Below, in pieces: positions 33,254-44,905 of a DNA stretch of 64,000 nt (position 1 is the first letter of the stretch; each line of letters begins with the position of its first letter). Under the pieces are notes generated by a model. The model searched no databases. It saw nothing but the letters and a program-made list of their open reading frames with translations, and had not been told where the DNA came from. The position numbers were made by a program, and so were the translations under genes. The stretch is from Berberis thunbergii (Eukaryota; Streptophyta; Magnoliopsida; Ranunculales; Berberidaceae), in contig QNQO01005822.1 in NCBI GenBank assembly GCA_003290165.1, forward strand, positions 124,001 through 188,000. Reading direction: 5' to 3'.

Positions 33254-33471
33254 TGTTGAGATAAAGTTGACTTGAATAGTCTCACATCAACTAAGGTGGA
33301 GTTGTCACAAAAGTTTATTGGGAAGTGGTCCACTCCCAAATAGCAATGAGACCGTTTAGGGAAAACCTCACACCACCTAGGCCTAGATGAAAGTCCCAAT
33401 ATGGTGGTGTTTAAGTTGGGGACAATATCGTTGCTATGTATAGTGGACCAAGGTGCGCGCACGTGCCAACA
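33254..33471 (+). repeat. TRIM-like LTR, direct orientation
   Basis: 218 bp, TGTTGAGATAAAGTTGAC ... GCACGTGCCAACA. Clear similarity to 56403-56641 along its length (GGTGGAGTTG, GTCCACTCCC, GTTTAAGTTGGGGACAATAT, ATGTATAGTGGACCAAGG). Upstream, 33,165-33,253 matches the internal 3' end of the TRIM at 57,005-57,070 (GATGGATT..GTGTGAC.ATTCGC.CCAA), so this is a 3' LTR. Confidence 0.85.
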
Positions 33472-33496
33472 AAATTTTTCTAGCCAAGATTTTTCT

Positions 33497-33722
33497 TGTT
33501 GGAGCGCTAGGCATGTGCGCACCTTGCTCCACTACACATAGCAACAATATTTTCCTCAACTTCAACACCACCATATTGGGCATTCCATCTGGGCCTAGGT
33601 GGTGTGAGATTTTTTCCAAAATGCCTCGTTACTATTAGGGAGTGCACCACTTTTTTATAAACCGTTTGTGACAACTCCACCTTAGTTGACATGAAACTAT
33701 TCAAGCCAACTCTATCCCAACA
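33497..33722 (-). repeat. TRIM-like LTR, inverted, tail to tail with the previous one
   Basis: 226 bp, the inverted counterpart of 33254-33471 (plus strand TGTTGGAGCGCTAGG ... ACTCTATCCCAACA). Its internal side is at higher coordinates: 33723-33792 and, after an insertion, 37426-37620. So it is also a 3' LTR. The two LTRs are separated by 25 bp of AAATTTTTCTAGCCAAG-type sequence, making a palindrome of about 470 bp. Confidence 0.85.
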
Positions 33723-33792
33723 ATCTCCACCTTAGCGCGCGCACATCCTACAATCCATCCGCCCAATCCGTAACATCTCGAAGTACACTTCC

Positions 33793-36700
33793 TGTCACGC
33801 CCCGATTTTCGAGAAAAACGAAAATCCTAAAATCCACGTAGGATTATCCGTTTCCCCAAAACTCGGGACGTGAAATTCAATAACGACAAAAACATTTAGC
33901 AGCAATGACAAAATATAGTTCAGAAAATAGGAACAAACTAAATTTTTTTAACAAAACTGTAACCAGGAAAAACTGACGTCGCTATCCTCACTAGCGAAAC
34001 TCCCGTAACGCTGCTTAGAAGCTTATAAACCTGAAAAGCTAATTGGCTACATTCCCAAAGGAATGTACCCAAGAAGCAAAACTCACATGGGTCAGCAATA
34101 AAGCTAGTGTGAGAAATCTTCATCCCAAAAATCAATAAAATCACACGTGATAAACTTCAAGCGAAACACAAACAACAAACCATCACACCAATAGGTAGTT
34201 CCTCAACGAGGCAAAGGTGTGATGCAAGAAAACACAGTCCAAAGAATTTAGTTCCTCAACGAGGCAATCATTTCATCATCCTAATATGTAAATATGCATT
34301 TACCTGTACTTACCCTATAGGAGTTGACTATGGCAAGTCGAATCAGCAGAAATATTAGTGGACTTGCCATCCTGCATAAAAAGGAGTAGAAACAATGCAA
34401 CGTCATTTATTCTTTTTATTTGAATTAGGTTCATCTTTTTAACGGATTGATCACTTAGACGATACCACATTCGCACCACCTCCGTGCCGAACTTACATGC
34501 CCGTATGCCTCTCTCATATAAAGGAGGACTACTCCGTCATCCATGCCCAAGTGGGGACATCACATACAGGCATGCATCGCGGATACCCCTAACTATATGA
34601 GTACCAAAAGCCACCATTGGGCTATCAATGCGCATAAACTCACGTCACATTTTTTACGGATACATATCAAAGCCTATTTTAGGCATACAATCCACGACAT
34701 TTCCGCAAGACTAACCCGAAGGTTATTTTAGTTTCTCTAGTAAGAAATGGGTGCCCCAACTCCGCAAGACGATCCGCAGGTTATTTAGTTTCTCTAGTAA
34801 GAGAGGGAAAATAATAAACAAAATAGATGTGGTAGTTCTAAGTGATGCAAGTCCAAGTAGTTTATATTTTCAGAAATCCAGGTTTACCAATATCATTTAT
34901 TTTTGATAATTCAGAATTCTTCCACAATGACATTTTGTCATACATAAATTGATTCACAATCTATCCACCCACATTTTTTGGGAAAACATAGCATATTCAT
35001 TAATCATGCTATGTAACAATATGGCAATCAAGCCACTCCTTGATTCAAATATCTAAATTCTTCATAATGCATAAACAAGTCAATATGCATACAAATCTCC
35101 AAATTTATCACAATGCATTAATATTCATCAACTATTCAAACACCAACCAAACAAAGTCACACCCAATCAATAAAATGGTAAACATGGGTGACCCCAAACA
35201 TGAACACAGCAAGCTAGGAAAATCTCACACATCAAGCAGATCAAAAATGTTGGAGATCAAGCGTTTGCAGCACAAAACACCACAAATAAGGCAACCTCAT
35301 TCCCAAACATGTCTAAAATCTCACAATTGGATTACCTGAAATGAAACTCGTCATTTCCATACAAGCAATATACACACAGTATACATATACACCAATTAAA
35401 AATACCAGCCCTAAGATAATATCTCTTCCAATGTTAACAAGAAAATTCTTCACAACAGTATGGATTCAATTTAATCCTTCAATGTTTCCTATCATTAACC
35501 TCTTTATCTCCCTAATACAACTTCAAATGGGTTACTTCCACACATGCTGCCATCACATAAATCAAACAACCCCGTAACTCCCTCAATGACATGAACAAGG
35601 GTCATTTTCACCACGAAAATGGAATACCTTTAATTATGTGATCTGATTTTCTACCCTTGCATATGTTAAGACTCGATCCACCTCACTTGTCGTTCACCAT
35701 GTTGAACACACAAAATTGATATCTAAGTTCTGAATATATATTTCTTATGATGATCCAATTAGATATGTTTATTCAACACTTTCAATCATGAGTATCCAAT
35801 CAAGGATAAAATATGACAATGTCTAAAAGATGAAGGACTATAAGTTTAGAATATTCAATCATACTTAACATCTATCAAACTAATTAGAATAAGGATGAAT
35901 ATATCCCACTGAATTGCTCATCCAAAGAGATAAAAGGGTTAGGAGTTTCACTTACACCTTACACCCAAAACCTTTGAAATGGGATTTAAATCAAGCAATA
36001 TAACAAGCCTAAGAATCCAATCCAAAATCATCAAGGACACACAAATACCGATCATCACACCGCCAAACCAAAATCCAAATCCTAACCACACATCCTCGCA
36101 ACAAAACTCACAAACCCCATCATCAAATCCTCACAAATACAATCACTAATTTAGTCAAGAAACAGTGATTTGCAAAATACAGAGAATAAGAAAACTTACA
36201 GTAAAAGAGGAAGAATGAAGAAAACTCACCTATTCAGTCTCTCCATCCATCACCACGGCACGTGGCCTCCCAAACACATCTTTTTCAACTGTTAATATGG
36301 CATCTCCTTCTACGAGTGTCATGATCGAACTAATGTAGCTGATGAGAAAGAGGATTTTGAAAATCATATTGTTGTTGATCCTTTCAGTCTGACCTACATT
36401 TCCCACTTTACAATACCCATCAATTAATGCAGTATATATCACTTCATTTGGCCTCATACTTTTCTCTATGATAGAAACAAATAAGCCGTGGGCATCTTCT
36501 AACCTCCCTTCTTCACTCCATCAAATTCCACTTTATCAAATAGCTCTCTGGCCTTTCTAACATCACCATTGACCATTAAAACCACCAGCAACCTCATCAC
36601 CATTCATACCACCAACATCACCATTCAAACCATCCCCTTCACAAGCCTTTTCTGCACCATCTTCATCTTCACCATTTTGTACACCATGATCATATATGTC

Positions 36701-37420
36701 TCTTCCGAATCTACCTGATCAATTGTAAAAGCTTCCCTTCAAATTTGAAGAGTGTCACAGGCTCATCATCAACTTCATCATCAAAGTTTGAAGCTACCCT
36801 GACAGAGTTTGGAGCCCCATTACCTGCCTCACCATGTTCAATTTCTGCCTCAACTGCATTTTCATGTCATGAATGCATCACCATGGTCTTGTTCATCTCC
36901 AAGGTCAGAAAGCAGTTGTGATGGATCAACACTGTCAATAAGTTCTCATATTTGACCCAAAAGTTGGACTTTAGCTTCAAGGGGCTCTTAATCACTCAAC
37001 ACAATTTGGGTATTCTCGTGTTCCTGAACTTGCAACTTAATGCCAGTCTTAATGATCTCCTCCAAAGACTTTTCTTACTTGGACTGCCCTTCAGAAAGCC
37101 TCTTTTCACGACGTTTATGCTTTCTTATTTTACCATGTCTATGTTTGTCTCTTTTGTGCGATCTCGATCTCCAGATTCAACCTTCATCGAAGAAGAAACA
37201 TAGAGGAAAAGATGAAAGAAGAAGGAGAAAGAAAAGAGAAGAGGGTTTTCTCTTTATAGAATTGGTGGCTATTCGCCCCCACTAAAATTCTGAGAGCACT
37301 CGCCCTTTAACTAACCAAATAAACCCTAAAATTTTGAAACCTGAATTTAATTAAATGTAATCCTATTTTATTTAATTAAAAATAAAATAAATTATCTTTA
37401 TGAAATTTAGGGGTGTTACA
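33793..37420. mobile_element. 3.6-kb TG..CA element with 5-bp TSD, probable solo LTR
   Basis: Starts TGTCACGCCCCGATTTTCG and ends TTTAGGGGTGTTACA; the first and last 11 bases are imperfect inverted repeats (TGTCACGCCCC / TGTAACACCCC). Flanks are CTTCC at 33788-33792 and CTTCC at 37421-37425. TG..CA ends with a 5-bp TSD fit an LTR, and TGTCACGCCCC-type starts occur in long LTRs of plant gypsy (Tekay/Del-like) elements. No PBS, gag or pol was found inside, so it is read as a solo LTR. It sits within the internal region of the inverted TRIM and contains a PPR gene fragment. Confidence 0.75.
36230..36560 (-). pseudogene. Pentatricopeptide repeat (PPR) protein fragment
   Basis: Minus-strand translation gives LMVNGDVRKARELFDKVEF, then GRLEDAHGLFVSIIEKSMR and PNEVIYTALIDGYCKVGNVG. 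PNEVIYTALIDGYCKVG is a textbook plant P-class PPR motif; such proteins bind organellar RNA. About two repeats survive with frame changes, in the middle of a 3.6-kb LTR-like element, so it was captured or inserted there. The bases on to 37,200 encode acidic and Arg/Lys/Asp-rich pieces of at least one other protein that I do not recognise. Confidence 0.72.
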
Positions 37421-37425
37421 CTTCC

Positions 37426-37620
37426 TTCTCGAGTGCCTTGCGTAACCACTATCTTGTGGGTATCACTCGGTGTACGGGCTTGACTATTCCTGACGTTGTT
37501 GGCTCCACTTGTTCGCAATCATCACATTAACTCCACCATATCACAACCATCCCATTAACTCGACCTGATGCCATTTGTTAGGGCGTCAGGCACCTGCGTG
37601 CACCCATTTGTCTATTATAG
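37426..37620 (-). mobile_element. Internal region of the inverted TRIM, continued
   Basis: The reverse complement reads GTGGAGCCAACAACGTCAGG ... AAGCCCGTACACCGAGTGAT, collinear with 56,910-56,980 of the other TRIM copy. Together with 33723-33792 it forms one segment split by the 3.6-kb insertion. Confidence 0.78.
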
Positions 37621-37992
37621 AACTAGTGCCATAAAATGCAATCCTAGATTCCATATAAGGGAGAATAAAAGTAAATTGATCCACAAATTGAAGGAAGTTA
37701 CAATTATAATATTATTGTTAAAAAGGAAAGAAAAAAGAAGCTAGCTACAATGAGAACTAAGCCAGAGTCCAGCCATTAGCAAAGCTTTTGGTTTTGTTAC
37801 GATTCAAGCATAGATTTTAGTTAGTGGCAACATTTGCACATACATTATAACTACTATCTTAAAATCACAGTGCACATCGATTTCCCACAATTTAATCGTT
37901 GTTCCTTTTAGACAAAAAAAAAAGAAGGATAAGTTGAAAAAGTTCAATAAACATTTACTAATGTCATTACACAATAAGCACATAAAAAATAT
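37621..37992. other. Non-coding, no feature seen
   Basis: AT-rich; no gene or terminus recognised. Confidence 0.4.
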
Positions 37993-38272
37993 CAATCCTT
38001 CTAGGTATCGAGGGAGGGAACGAGGATGCTCCCTCACACGTGAGTTTTTGGGGTGGAGCGCAGCTGAAATTGTGAAAAAAAGAAGAAGGGAAAATCGAAA
38101 ATTTGGGGGAGAAGGAGGGAATGGGCAAGCTCTCCCCATTTTCAGTCTCAGAGCTAACCCTCCCTCTCCCTTTCCCCATTTTCCATCTCGACAGAGAAGG
38201 CCCTCCCTCTCCCCAAACAAAGCTCTCCCTCGCCACCCTCTCCCCATCATCGTCTCAACTGACCGAAGGAGA
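37993..38272. mobile_element. Truncated Mutator-type end
   Basis: CCTTCTAGGTATCGAGGGA (37997 on) matches the TIR of the MITEs at 43634 and 48119. CT/GA-rich sequence follows, similar to the subterminal part of the element at 44296. No opposite TIR occurs before the duplicated block starts, so the element seems cut off by the junction at 38,273-38,291. Confidence 0.55.
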
Positions 38273-38320
38273 AGATGATGAACCAGCAGCAATCATCATG
38301 AGATGATGAACCAGCAGCAA
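38273..38320 (+). repeat. 28-bp-period tandem repeat at the left junction of block copy 2
   Basis: AGATGATGAACCAGCAGCAA occurs at 38273-38292 and 38301-38320, whereas copy 1 has it once (12354-12373). The extra copy sits exactly on the junction between foreign sequence and the duplicated block. Confidence 0.85.
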
Positions 38321-41300
38321 GGTGATCATAGCTCCATTTCTCAAATCTCTTCCCCACGAAATCCGGGTATCAAGCGCAGGTAAAGCCCTCATCAAAGTTT
38401 GTGATAACATTATATAACTCATTTTCAAAACTAATTTGGAATCCCAATACATTCGCACTTGTTTCTTAATCATCTTACATTGATCTACGCTACATGTAAG
38501 ATCAATGTAACATTATATTAGTTTGTCGATGGGATATTGATATTCACAAGAAAGATGGTCAAAATAGTCATTTTGGCTAGACGCTCAAGACTGTTTGATG
38601 CATTTACATTAGCACAATAAACCATGTCCATACCCTTTTCTCGCAATTAATTGAGCTTTGAGCCATCCCTTGGAGCATGAAAATGCATCCTCAAAGCTCA
38701 TTCAAATCCCAAATTTAGTTTTTGTGCTTGACATTTGGAGATGTTGTCACTATTAAGGAATAACTTCTAGGAAGTTGCAAGATGGAGGGGGAAGCGGGGT
38801 GGCCCCACCATTATGTGGTAGGATAGTTTCAAATTATTCATTTACTAATGACTTTCTCTGTAGCTACGAATCACACATTGCACATCTAAACAGTTATAAC
38901 GATAGAGCTTCCAAATGAACAGAAACTATGTATTCAACCTGATTTTCATATTTCGAAAATGCCCTTAATATTTTGTAATATCTTCCAGAAAAATCAAAAG
39001 TTGGGTAAATAGTGACAATGGTGTTTATGTCATTCAAATTAAAAATACTATTACACATTTTTACTATTTTACCCTCACAAATTAAATTATTTACAATCAA
39101 ACTGTAACATTAATTAATTATAACTAAGCCCCTAATGTGATTTACTTGAGGCCCTCCGACTATCTAAAAATTATAAAAATGCTCTTATATCTAGCTTTTA
39201 GATTCCTCATTTTGCCCTCCACATTTCATACTTTTACAGTCCAAACCAACCCTAAAAAATTAATTAATTATGCTTATGCACTTAACCTAATTTATTTGAA
39301 GCCCCTTATTTATTTATAAACTATATAGGCCCCTAAACTTATATATAATTATTTTGTTTATATTTTTTTCTTATTGAAATTTAATTTAAAAAAAAAATTG
39401 ACTATACGCGCACATAGAACGCGTCGACACCCTAGTGTTTTATAGTTGCGAAAATTCCATGATTAAATGAAATTGATGGATGCATCAACTAATATCTTTT
39501 TGTCTAGTGTTCTCAATTGTCTAGGAGTTCTCAATTAATAGAGAATTATGTGTATGTTTAGTATGATCTCCCATAAATAATTTATGTTAAGGCATATGTA
39601 TAATTAATCAATATATAAGAGATGATGGTTTTGATTATAAAAGTATGAAATGTTAAGAGCAAAATGAAAAATCTAAAAGTTAGATGTAAGGTCTTTTTTA
39701 TAATTTACAAATAATTGGAGGGCTTCAAATCAATTATGGTAGGGTCTTAGGTATAATTAATAATATTTAAAGGGATTGAGTTTAATTGTAAATAATCTGA
39801 ATTTGAGAGGGCAAAATTGTAAAAAAATGTAATAATATTTTTTGTTTAAAGACACAAACACCTTTTGTCCCTTTTCTCACATTTTGGTTTTTCTTGTAAA
39901 AATGATAAAAATAGAAGAGCAAATCTGAACCTGAAAATCAGGTTGAAGAACACCTCCACTGTTCGGTGGAGTGAAGTGTCGTTATATATGTAGAGATTAT
40001 ATTATCTTCTAAAATTCCTTTTGACTTTTTGGGTGAATCTTTTGGTAGAGTGTGGACGATTTGGTTTTGAAACTGAAGTTTACTACTACTCCTTTATCTC
40101 AATAGTCTTAGGTGGCGCACATACCTTCCAATTACTTTTCACAGTAGTTTGGTCATCCAGATTGAAATGCTAGCTAATACAAGGATGGCATATGAAAATG
40201 TGGTGGATTAAATTCTGGCCAGTCAATTAGCTGTTAAACCCCTTGTTATTTCAAAGACTCTTGCTAGATCCTTTTCACCACGTCCACTGCAATTGACTAC
40301 CACCTTCGCACCATTGGGCAAAGTCGGACAAAGCTTTTCTAGGAAAGCCAATGCATGAGAGGACTCTAAAGCTGGTAATATCCCTTCCAATCTACAAAGC
40401 TTTTGGTATGCTGTCCAAAGCCACATACAATCACCACCAAATTAGTTAGTGAACACTGATAATTAAGGAGAACAAAATACTAGTAACTAGAGATAATAGT
40501 TAATATAATTAATGACAACATTTTAGCAATTCAAGGTTGATTTTACCATCTACTGCTTCTTCGTCTGTTATGCAGTAAAACTCTGCACGTGTCGTGTCTT
40601 TGAGAAAGCTAAGTTCTGGTCCGACACCCGGCCGGGTACTCTAAGTTGGAAAAAACATGTTTTTAAGATAAATATTAAAACAAACAATGATGATAGTTTA
40701 CAAAATCCAAAGCCAACACTGAAGTATTATCTGTATGGAGGTCTTCCTTCCTTAAAGGTTGGTATATATGTCAAGGAAAGTCTGTTTAGTTCTAGAATGA
40801 AGGTTGAAAAAGATAACAGCAGCAACAGTATTTATAAGGTTTGGTGTATATAATTCGTATCATCAGTGAGGTCGCCATCATGGGGTGATACCACAGCTAC
40901 TAATGTTTTTCTCAAACTTGTCGAATACTATGATAATCTACGATCATGTCATTGTGAGGGTTCAAATCATGTCTTTGTCTGTTTGAAACAACACAGCTTT
41001 GAAACAGGATATACAACACCAAATGCAATTTAGGCTATACATTGTGGTTTCAACACCTATCTTAACAGGCACAACACCAAATGCAATTTAGGCTATACAT
41101 TTTTCTAGTTCATATCCTGTTTGATCCAATAAGGCAAGCCCAATAGTTTGGGAGACAGATATAACATTGGGAGAGGGAACTTTCTCCATCAGATACCTCT
41201 CTAAAGACGGTACTGGAGTGACGTGCATATAGTATCCTATTTAAATGTCTGCCTGATTAATTTCAGTGCACTAACAGTGACTTGGATTTAGGCCATACAG

Positions 41301-43496
41301 TCAGGTCATTGGTTGGTCTATTGATAACCAGTCAATACTTCTCCAAAGCCCGCTGGTAAGGAGCGGAAAACAAATTACTTTACTAGGATCGTAATAATAT
41401 GGTCCCAGCCAATGGTAGCCTAGTTAGTTGGTTAAGGCTGTGGTGGTTTAACCCCCATGTCTTGGGTTCTATACCCAAAATTCAAGATTTCAAATGATTC
41501 GAACTTACCTGTGCCAATGGAATGAGGCCAAAGAATCTGGCCCTCCTCGTCCTGCAACAAGTAACTCATGGCCCCATGATAAACTTCCAACTCTCCTTTA
41601 GAAAGTGTGGCGGAGTGCTTCCCAGACTCTAAACCAAACCCTGCTCCTTCGACACCAATCAACCTTACATCTTCGTCTTTCAAGAAGTCACTAAACAATC
41701 CCACTGTATTGGAACCACTTCCCACACAAGCAAGTAGAACATCTGGTTTACCACCCCACTTTTCGATTGCATGTCTCCTTGTTCCCTTGCCAATCACTGA
41801 TTGGAATTCTCTTACCATGCTTGGACCTGGGTGGGGCCCCATAACGGTACCTGACAAGTAAAAATTGTCATCTAAGTTATTAACCCAGTGTCTGATTGCT
41901 TGCTTCTGAAGTTGCATCTTTGAAGGTTCCTTGTATACCTTTAAACTGTAGAAACAGTACAAACTTCATAGCTCAGTATTTGGCACAAGCGGCTGCTGCT
42001 GCAACACCATGCTGCCCAGCCCCAGTTGCCACTACCACGCTCTTCCTGCCCATACGCTTGGCCAACATCACTTGTCCAACAGCATTGTTGATCTTATGGG
42101 CTCCTGTGTGATATATCTCAGTTCCTTCACCATCTTTGTTTTTGTAGTAATCTGTGAGACGTTGGGCTAAGTATAGTGGAGTTTCTCGCCCGACATAGTC
42201 CCTAAGAATTGTAGCCAATTCCATCTGCGTTTACTTGAACTTGTTACTTCATTTTACCACTGAATTTGAAAATTACTTTTAGAAATAAATCATAATGGTT
42301 ATATTGAGCGTGACATCTGATCTTCCTGGCACATAATCGATTTTGGGTTCATCCTATTTGTTTCTTTCTTCTTCTTTTATTTAATAAAGGTGACAAATGT
42401 TTTAACTGGATCCGTAAAAAAATTAATTATATGTATAGCCTTCTAGGCCTGCCATCCACTCAATGGCGGACTCAGGATTTTAGGCAAAGAGGGTGAAATG
42501 ACAAATAATTATTAGTTGATGAAAGTAGTTATCAAGGGCGAAGTTAGCCAAAATTTCCTAACTAATAAAAACATACAACTATCAAAAGTACATTGCATAT
42601 ACCAAATTAAATCCAGTATAGTCCAATTAATTTTAAGCCAAAATGAGGTCACAATAGCAAGGGCAAATGAATGTAATAACTAAAATCACAAAATAATTAA
42701 GATAAGTATCTCGTTGAAGCTTAAAAAATCCGAATTTTGCGAACATAATAAATCCTAATACAATTTCATAGAAAAAAAACGGTTTATATGAGCTTCAAAT
42801 TTTGTATAAGTTGCCTAATGGTATATATTTTCATTGAATTATACGTTATTATTTTAGATATTAATTTCAAATATTTATTGTTGGATATTTTATATCACTT
42901 GTGAACAAACAATTCATTTTTTAATTTTTGCAATTACATATAAATTGCATTGAAAACAAAAAAGTATGGGTATGTCACAATAACAAAAATAGTAATTTTC
43001 AATATCCATAAAGAAATAATAGGCTCCATAGGACCGAAAATAAGTTTTTTATTAAACTAAACAATTTTTTAATGTTTTCAATTACTAATAAAATTGCTTT
43101 AAAAAAAATTTAGTAACCATAAAGAAATCTTATGCTCCAAGAGTATCGATTTTAGGTTGTTTACTAAAAATGTTAAAGTTTCAACCACTACACTATCAAA
43201 GACATGTCAAATAGTTGAATGGACAATTATTATATTGTATTATGCATTATATAATAAATTTTTGTAAGATTAACTATTTAATAAAAATATTTTTAAAATT
43301 GAGGGGACACCTGCCCCTTAGTAGGTCCACCCTGCATCCACTAGTTAAATTCAAACCAGCAAACTTCTGCGTTGGGAGGGATGCCAAACATCGACAGATT
43401 CATCCTCATTTACAGTCCAGCCTAAGGAAATTTTGTAGCAAAAGAGATTGTATAACACAAACTAGTCATTCTTGATCTTGTTTTACCTGTACTCAT
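38291..43496. repeat. 5.2-kb duplicated block, copy 2
   Basis: Second copy of 12344-17550, same orientation. To the right the sequence continues without a break into the rest of TSB intron 1, the transit-peptide exon and the upstream region. To the left it starts abruptly inside the Ser/Gln-rich exon. Confidence 0.97.
38933..39947. repeat. Long inverted repeat, second copy
   Basis: Copy of the foldback element at 12986-13999 within block copy 2, with the same perfect 16-nt outer ends. Confidence 0.75.
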
Positions 43497-44124
43497 AGTT
43501 TTAGTGACATATAAATTTTGGGGAATTCTAATTGGCGAGGAAACGAAATCTTGAAAGGGATGGACGGTTCCTCGCCCATTTCCTCACCTATTAGACAAGC
43601 CCATAAATTTTTCTATTTTAATATGCTTGAAAAGAGTCCTTCTAGGCGTCGAGGGAAGAAGCGAGGAAAGGGAGCGAGGGGTGGATGTAACCACCGATCC
43701 TCCTCGCTTGTCTCACCTCGAGGGGGATGGTTCGCTCCCTCCCTCGACCCCTAGAATTTTCGGTTTGAAAAACAAAAGTTAAAAACTCAAAAAACCACCA
43801 ACAAACCTGAAATTCTAGGTCTCTGATGACTGAGTTGAGCTCCAATTCAAGTTTGCTTAAGCAACTTATGAGTGTTTCTGGCACATACTTCCCACCATAC
43901 TTCCCAAACTTTCCTAAACCAATTGTCTTCCTTTCATCTTTCTCCTTCATTAATATGCTACTTGACCAAGAACTCTTTCTTACAGAAGCTAATTGAGAAT
44001 TATTATCTGGAATTACCATCTGAACATTGTCATTAACCACAGCACAGATTTTAGTCTTGCTACTACCATTGCAACTGCAAGGACAACCAACACCACTTGT
44101 AGTGAGTGTTGATGAATATTTCAT
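40223..44124 (-). pseudogene. TSB: Tryptophan synthase beta subunit pseudogene, copy 2, with transit-peptide exon
   Basis: Exons on the minus strand: 44124-43807, 42224-41509, 40640-40547, 40410-40223. Exon 1 begins at the ATG at 44124 with a Ser/Thr-rich, acid-poor chloroplast transit peptide (MKYSSTLTTSGVGCPCSCNG..), then the mature start GLGKFGKYGGKYVPETLISC and VIRDLEFQ at the donor. Downstream exons match copy 1, including every lesion: the missing LKREDLN-type segment before the PLP-lysine motif HTGAHK, the stop and deletion after CAKY, the AGCA duplication and the 4-bp insertion before GVGPE. Intron 1 holds a 129-bp Mutator-type MITE, and a 3.6-kb Mutator element lies 172 bp upstream of the ATG, where the promoter and leader should be. 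It is the fuller of the two copies but still cannot make the enzyme. Confidence 0.96.
43634..43762. mobile_element. Mutator-type MITE, 129 bp, in TSB intron 1
   Basis: Inverted ends GAGTCCTTCTAGGCGTCGAG and CTCGACCCCTAGAATTTTCG pair through TTCTAGG.GTCGAGGGA. Flanks GCTTGAAAA (43625-43633) and GTTTGAAAA (43763-43771) make a 9-bp TSD with one mismatch, as in Mutator elements. Confidence 0.75.
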
Positions 44125-44905
44125 TGTCTGTTGGGAAATTTGAATAGGAGTAGTTAGCAGCTGGAAAGGGTTGGAACTTGCAAGTCATGGCCATTTGTTT
44201 GTGGATATGTGCGGGGTGACCTATGTGAAAGAAGTTGTTAGATATAATGACTTGGTTAAGGGAAGTCATGGAGAAGGTCTTCTTGTATAGGAGGGCAGTT
44301 TGTCTAAATGTCGAGGAAATTGGCGAGGGAGCCTCTCTCACATGTGCACGAGTTAAAAAAAACAAACAAATAAACAAACAAACAGAGAGGGATATTGAAA
44401 TTGGGGGAAACTTAAGAGGGAGGGAACAGTTTCCCTCTCCCCAAACGAGAAGAAGAGAAGAAGCTCCATCACCACAGAGAAGAAGAGAGAGGGAAACTCG
44501 ACACAGAAAAGAAGAAAAGAAAAAGCTCCATCGCCTTAAACTCCTTTTCCTGTTTCCCAGCCTGTGTTTTCTTTCAATTTTAATGGGTATTCGTTGTTTG
44601 ATCTCCTTTCTCTTTGGGATCTGACTTGATCTCGTCGTATTTTTGTAAATTAATGGGTATGGCTTTGCCCCGTAATTTGCTTTGGATTGGGTTCTGTTTG
44701 TTGATCTGATGGTTTAGGGTTTTGTGGTTTTGAAATTTGGGTTTTTTTTTATGGATTTTGTGCTTCTGGAATTTGGGAATTTTAGAGTCTTTTGTTTGTG
44801 AAATTAGGGATATTTAGATTTTTATGTTTATGAAATTTGGGCTTATTCTACTTTCATGAATTATGTGTGTTAAATGGGATTTAATGTGCCTCCATTTTCT
44901 TGCAG

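Noticed and set aside
36230..37200. An intact PPR or splicing-factor gene inside the 3.6-kb element
   Set aside because: Only about two PPR repeats remain and the frames change repeatedly; the rest is short acidic or basic pieces without an identifiable domain.
38133..38292. Proline/serine-rich and arginine-rich frames around 37.8-38.3 kb on both strands
   Set aside because: They arise from the CT/GA-rich Mutator subterminal DNA; composition alone explains them.
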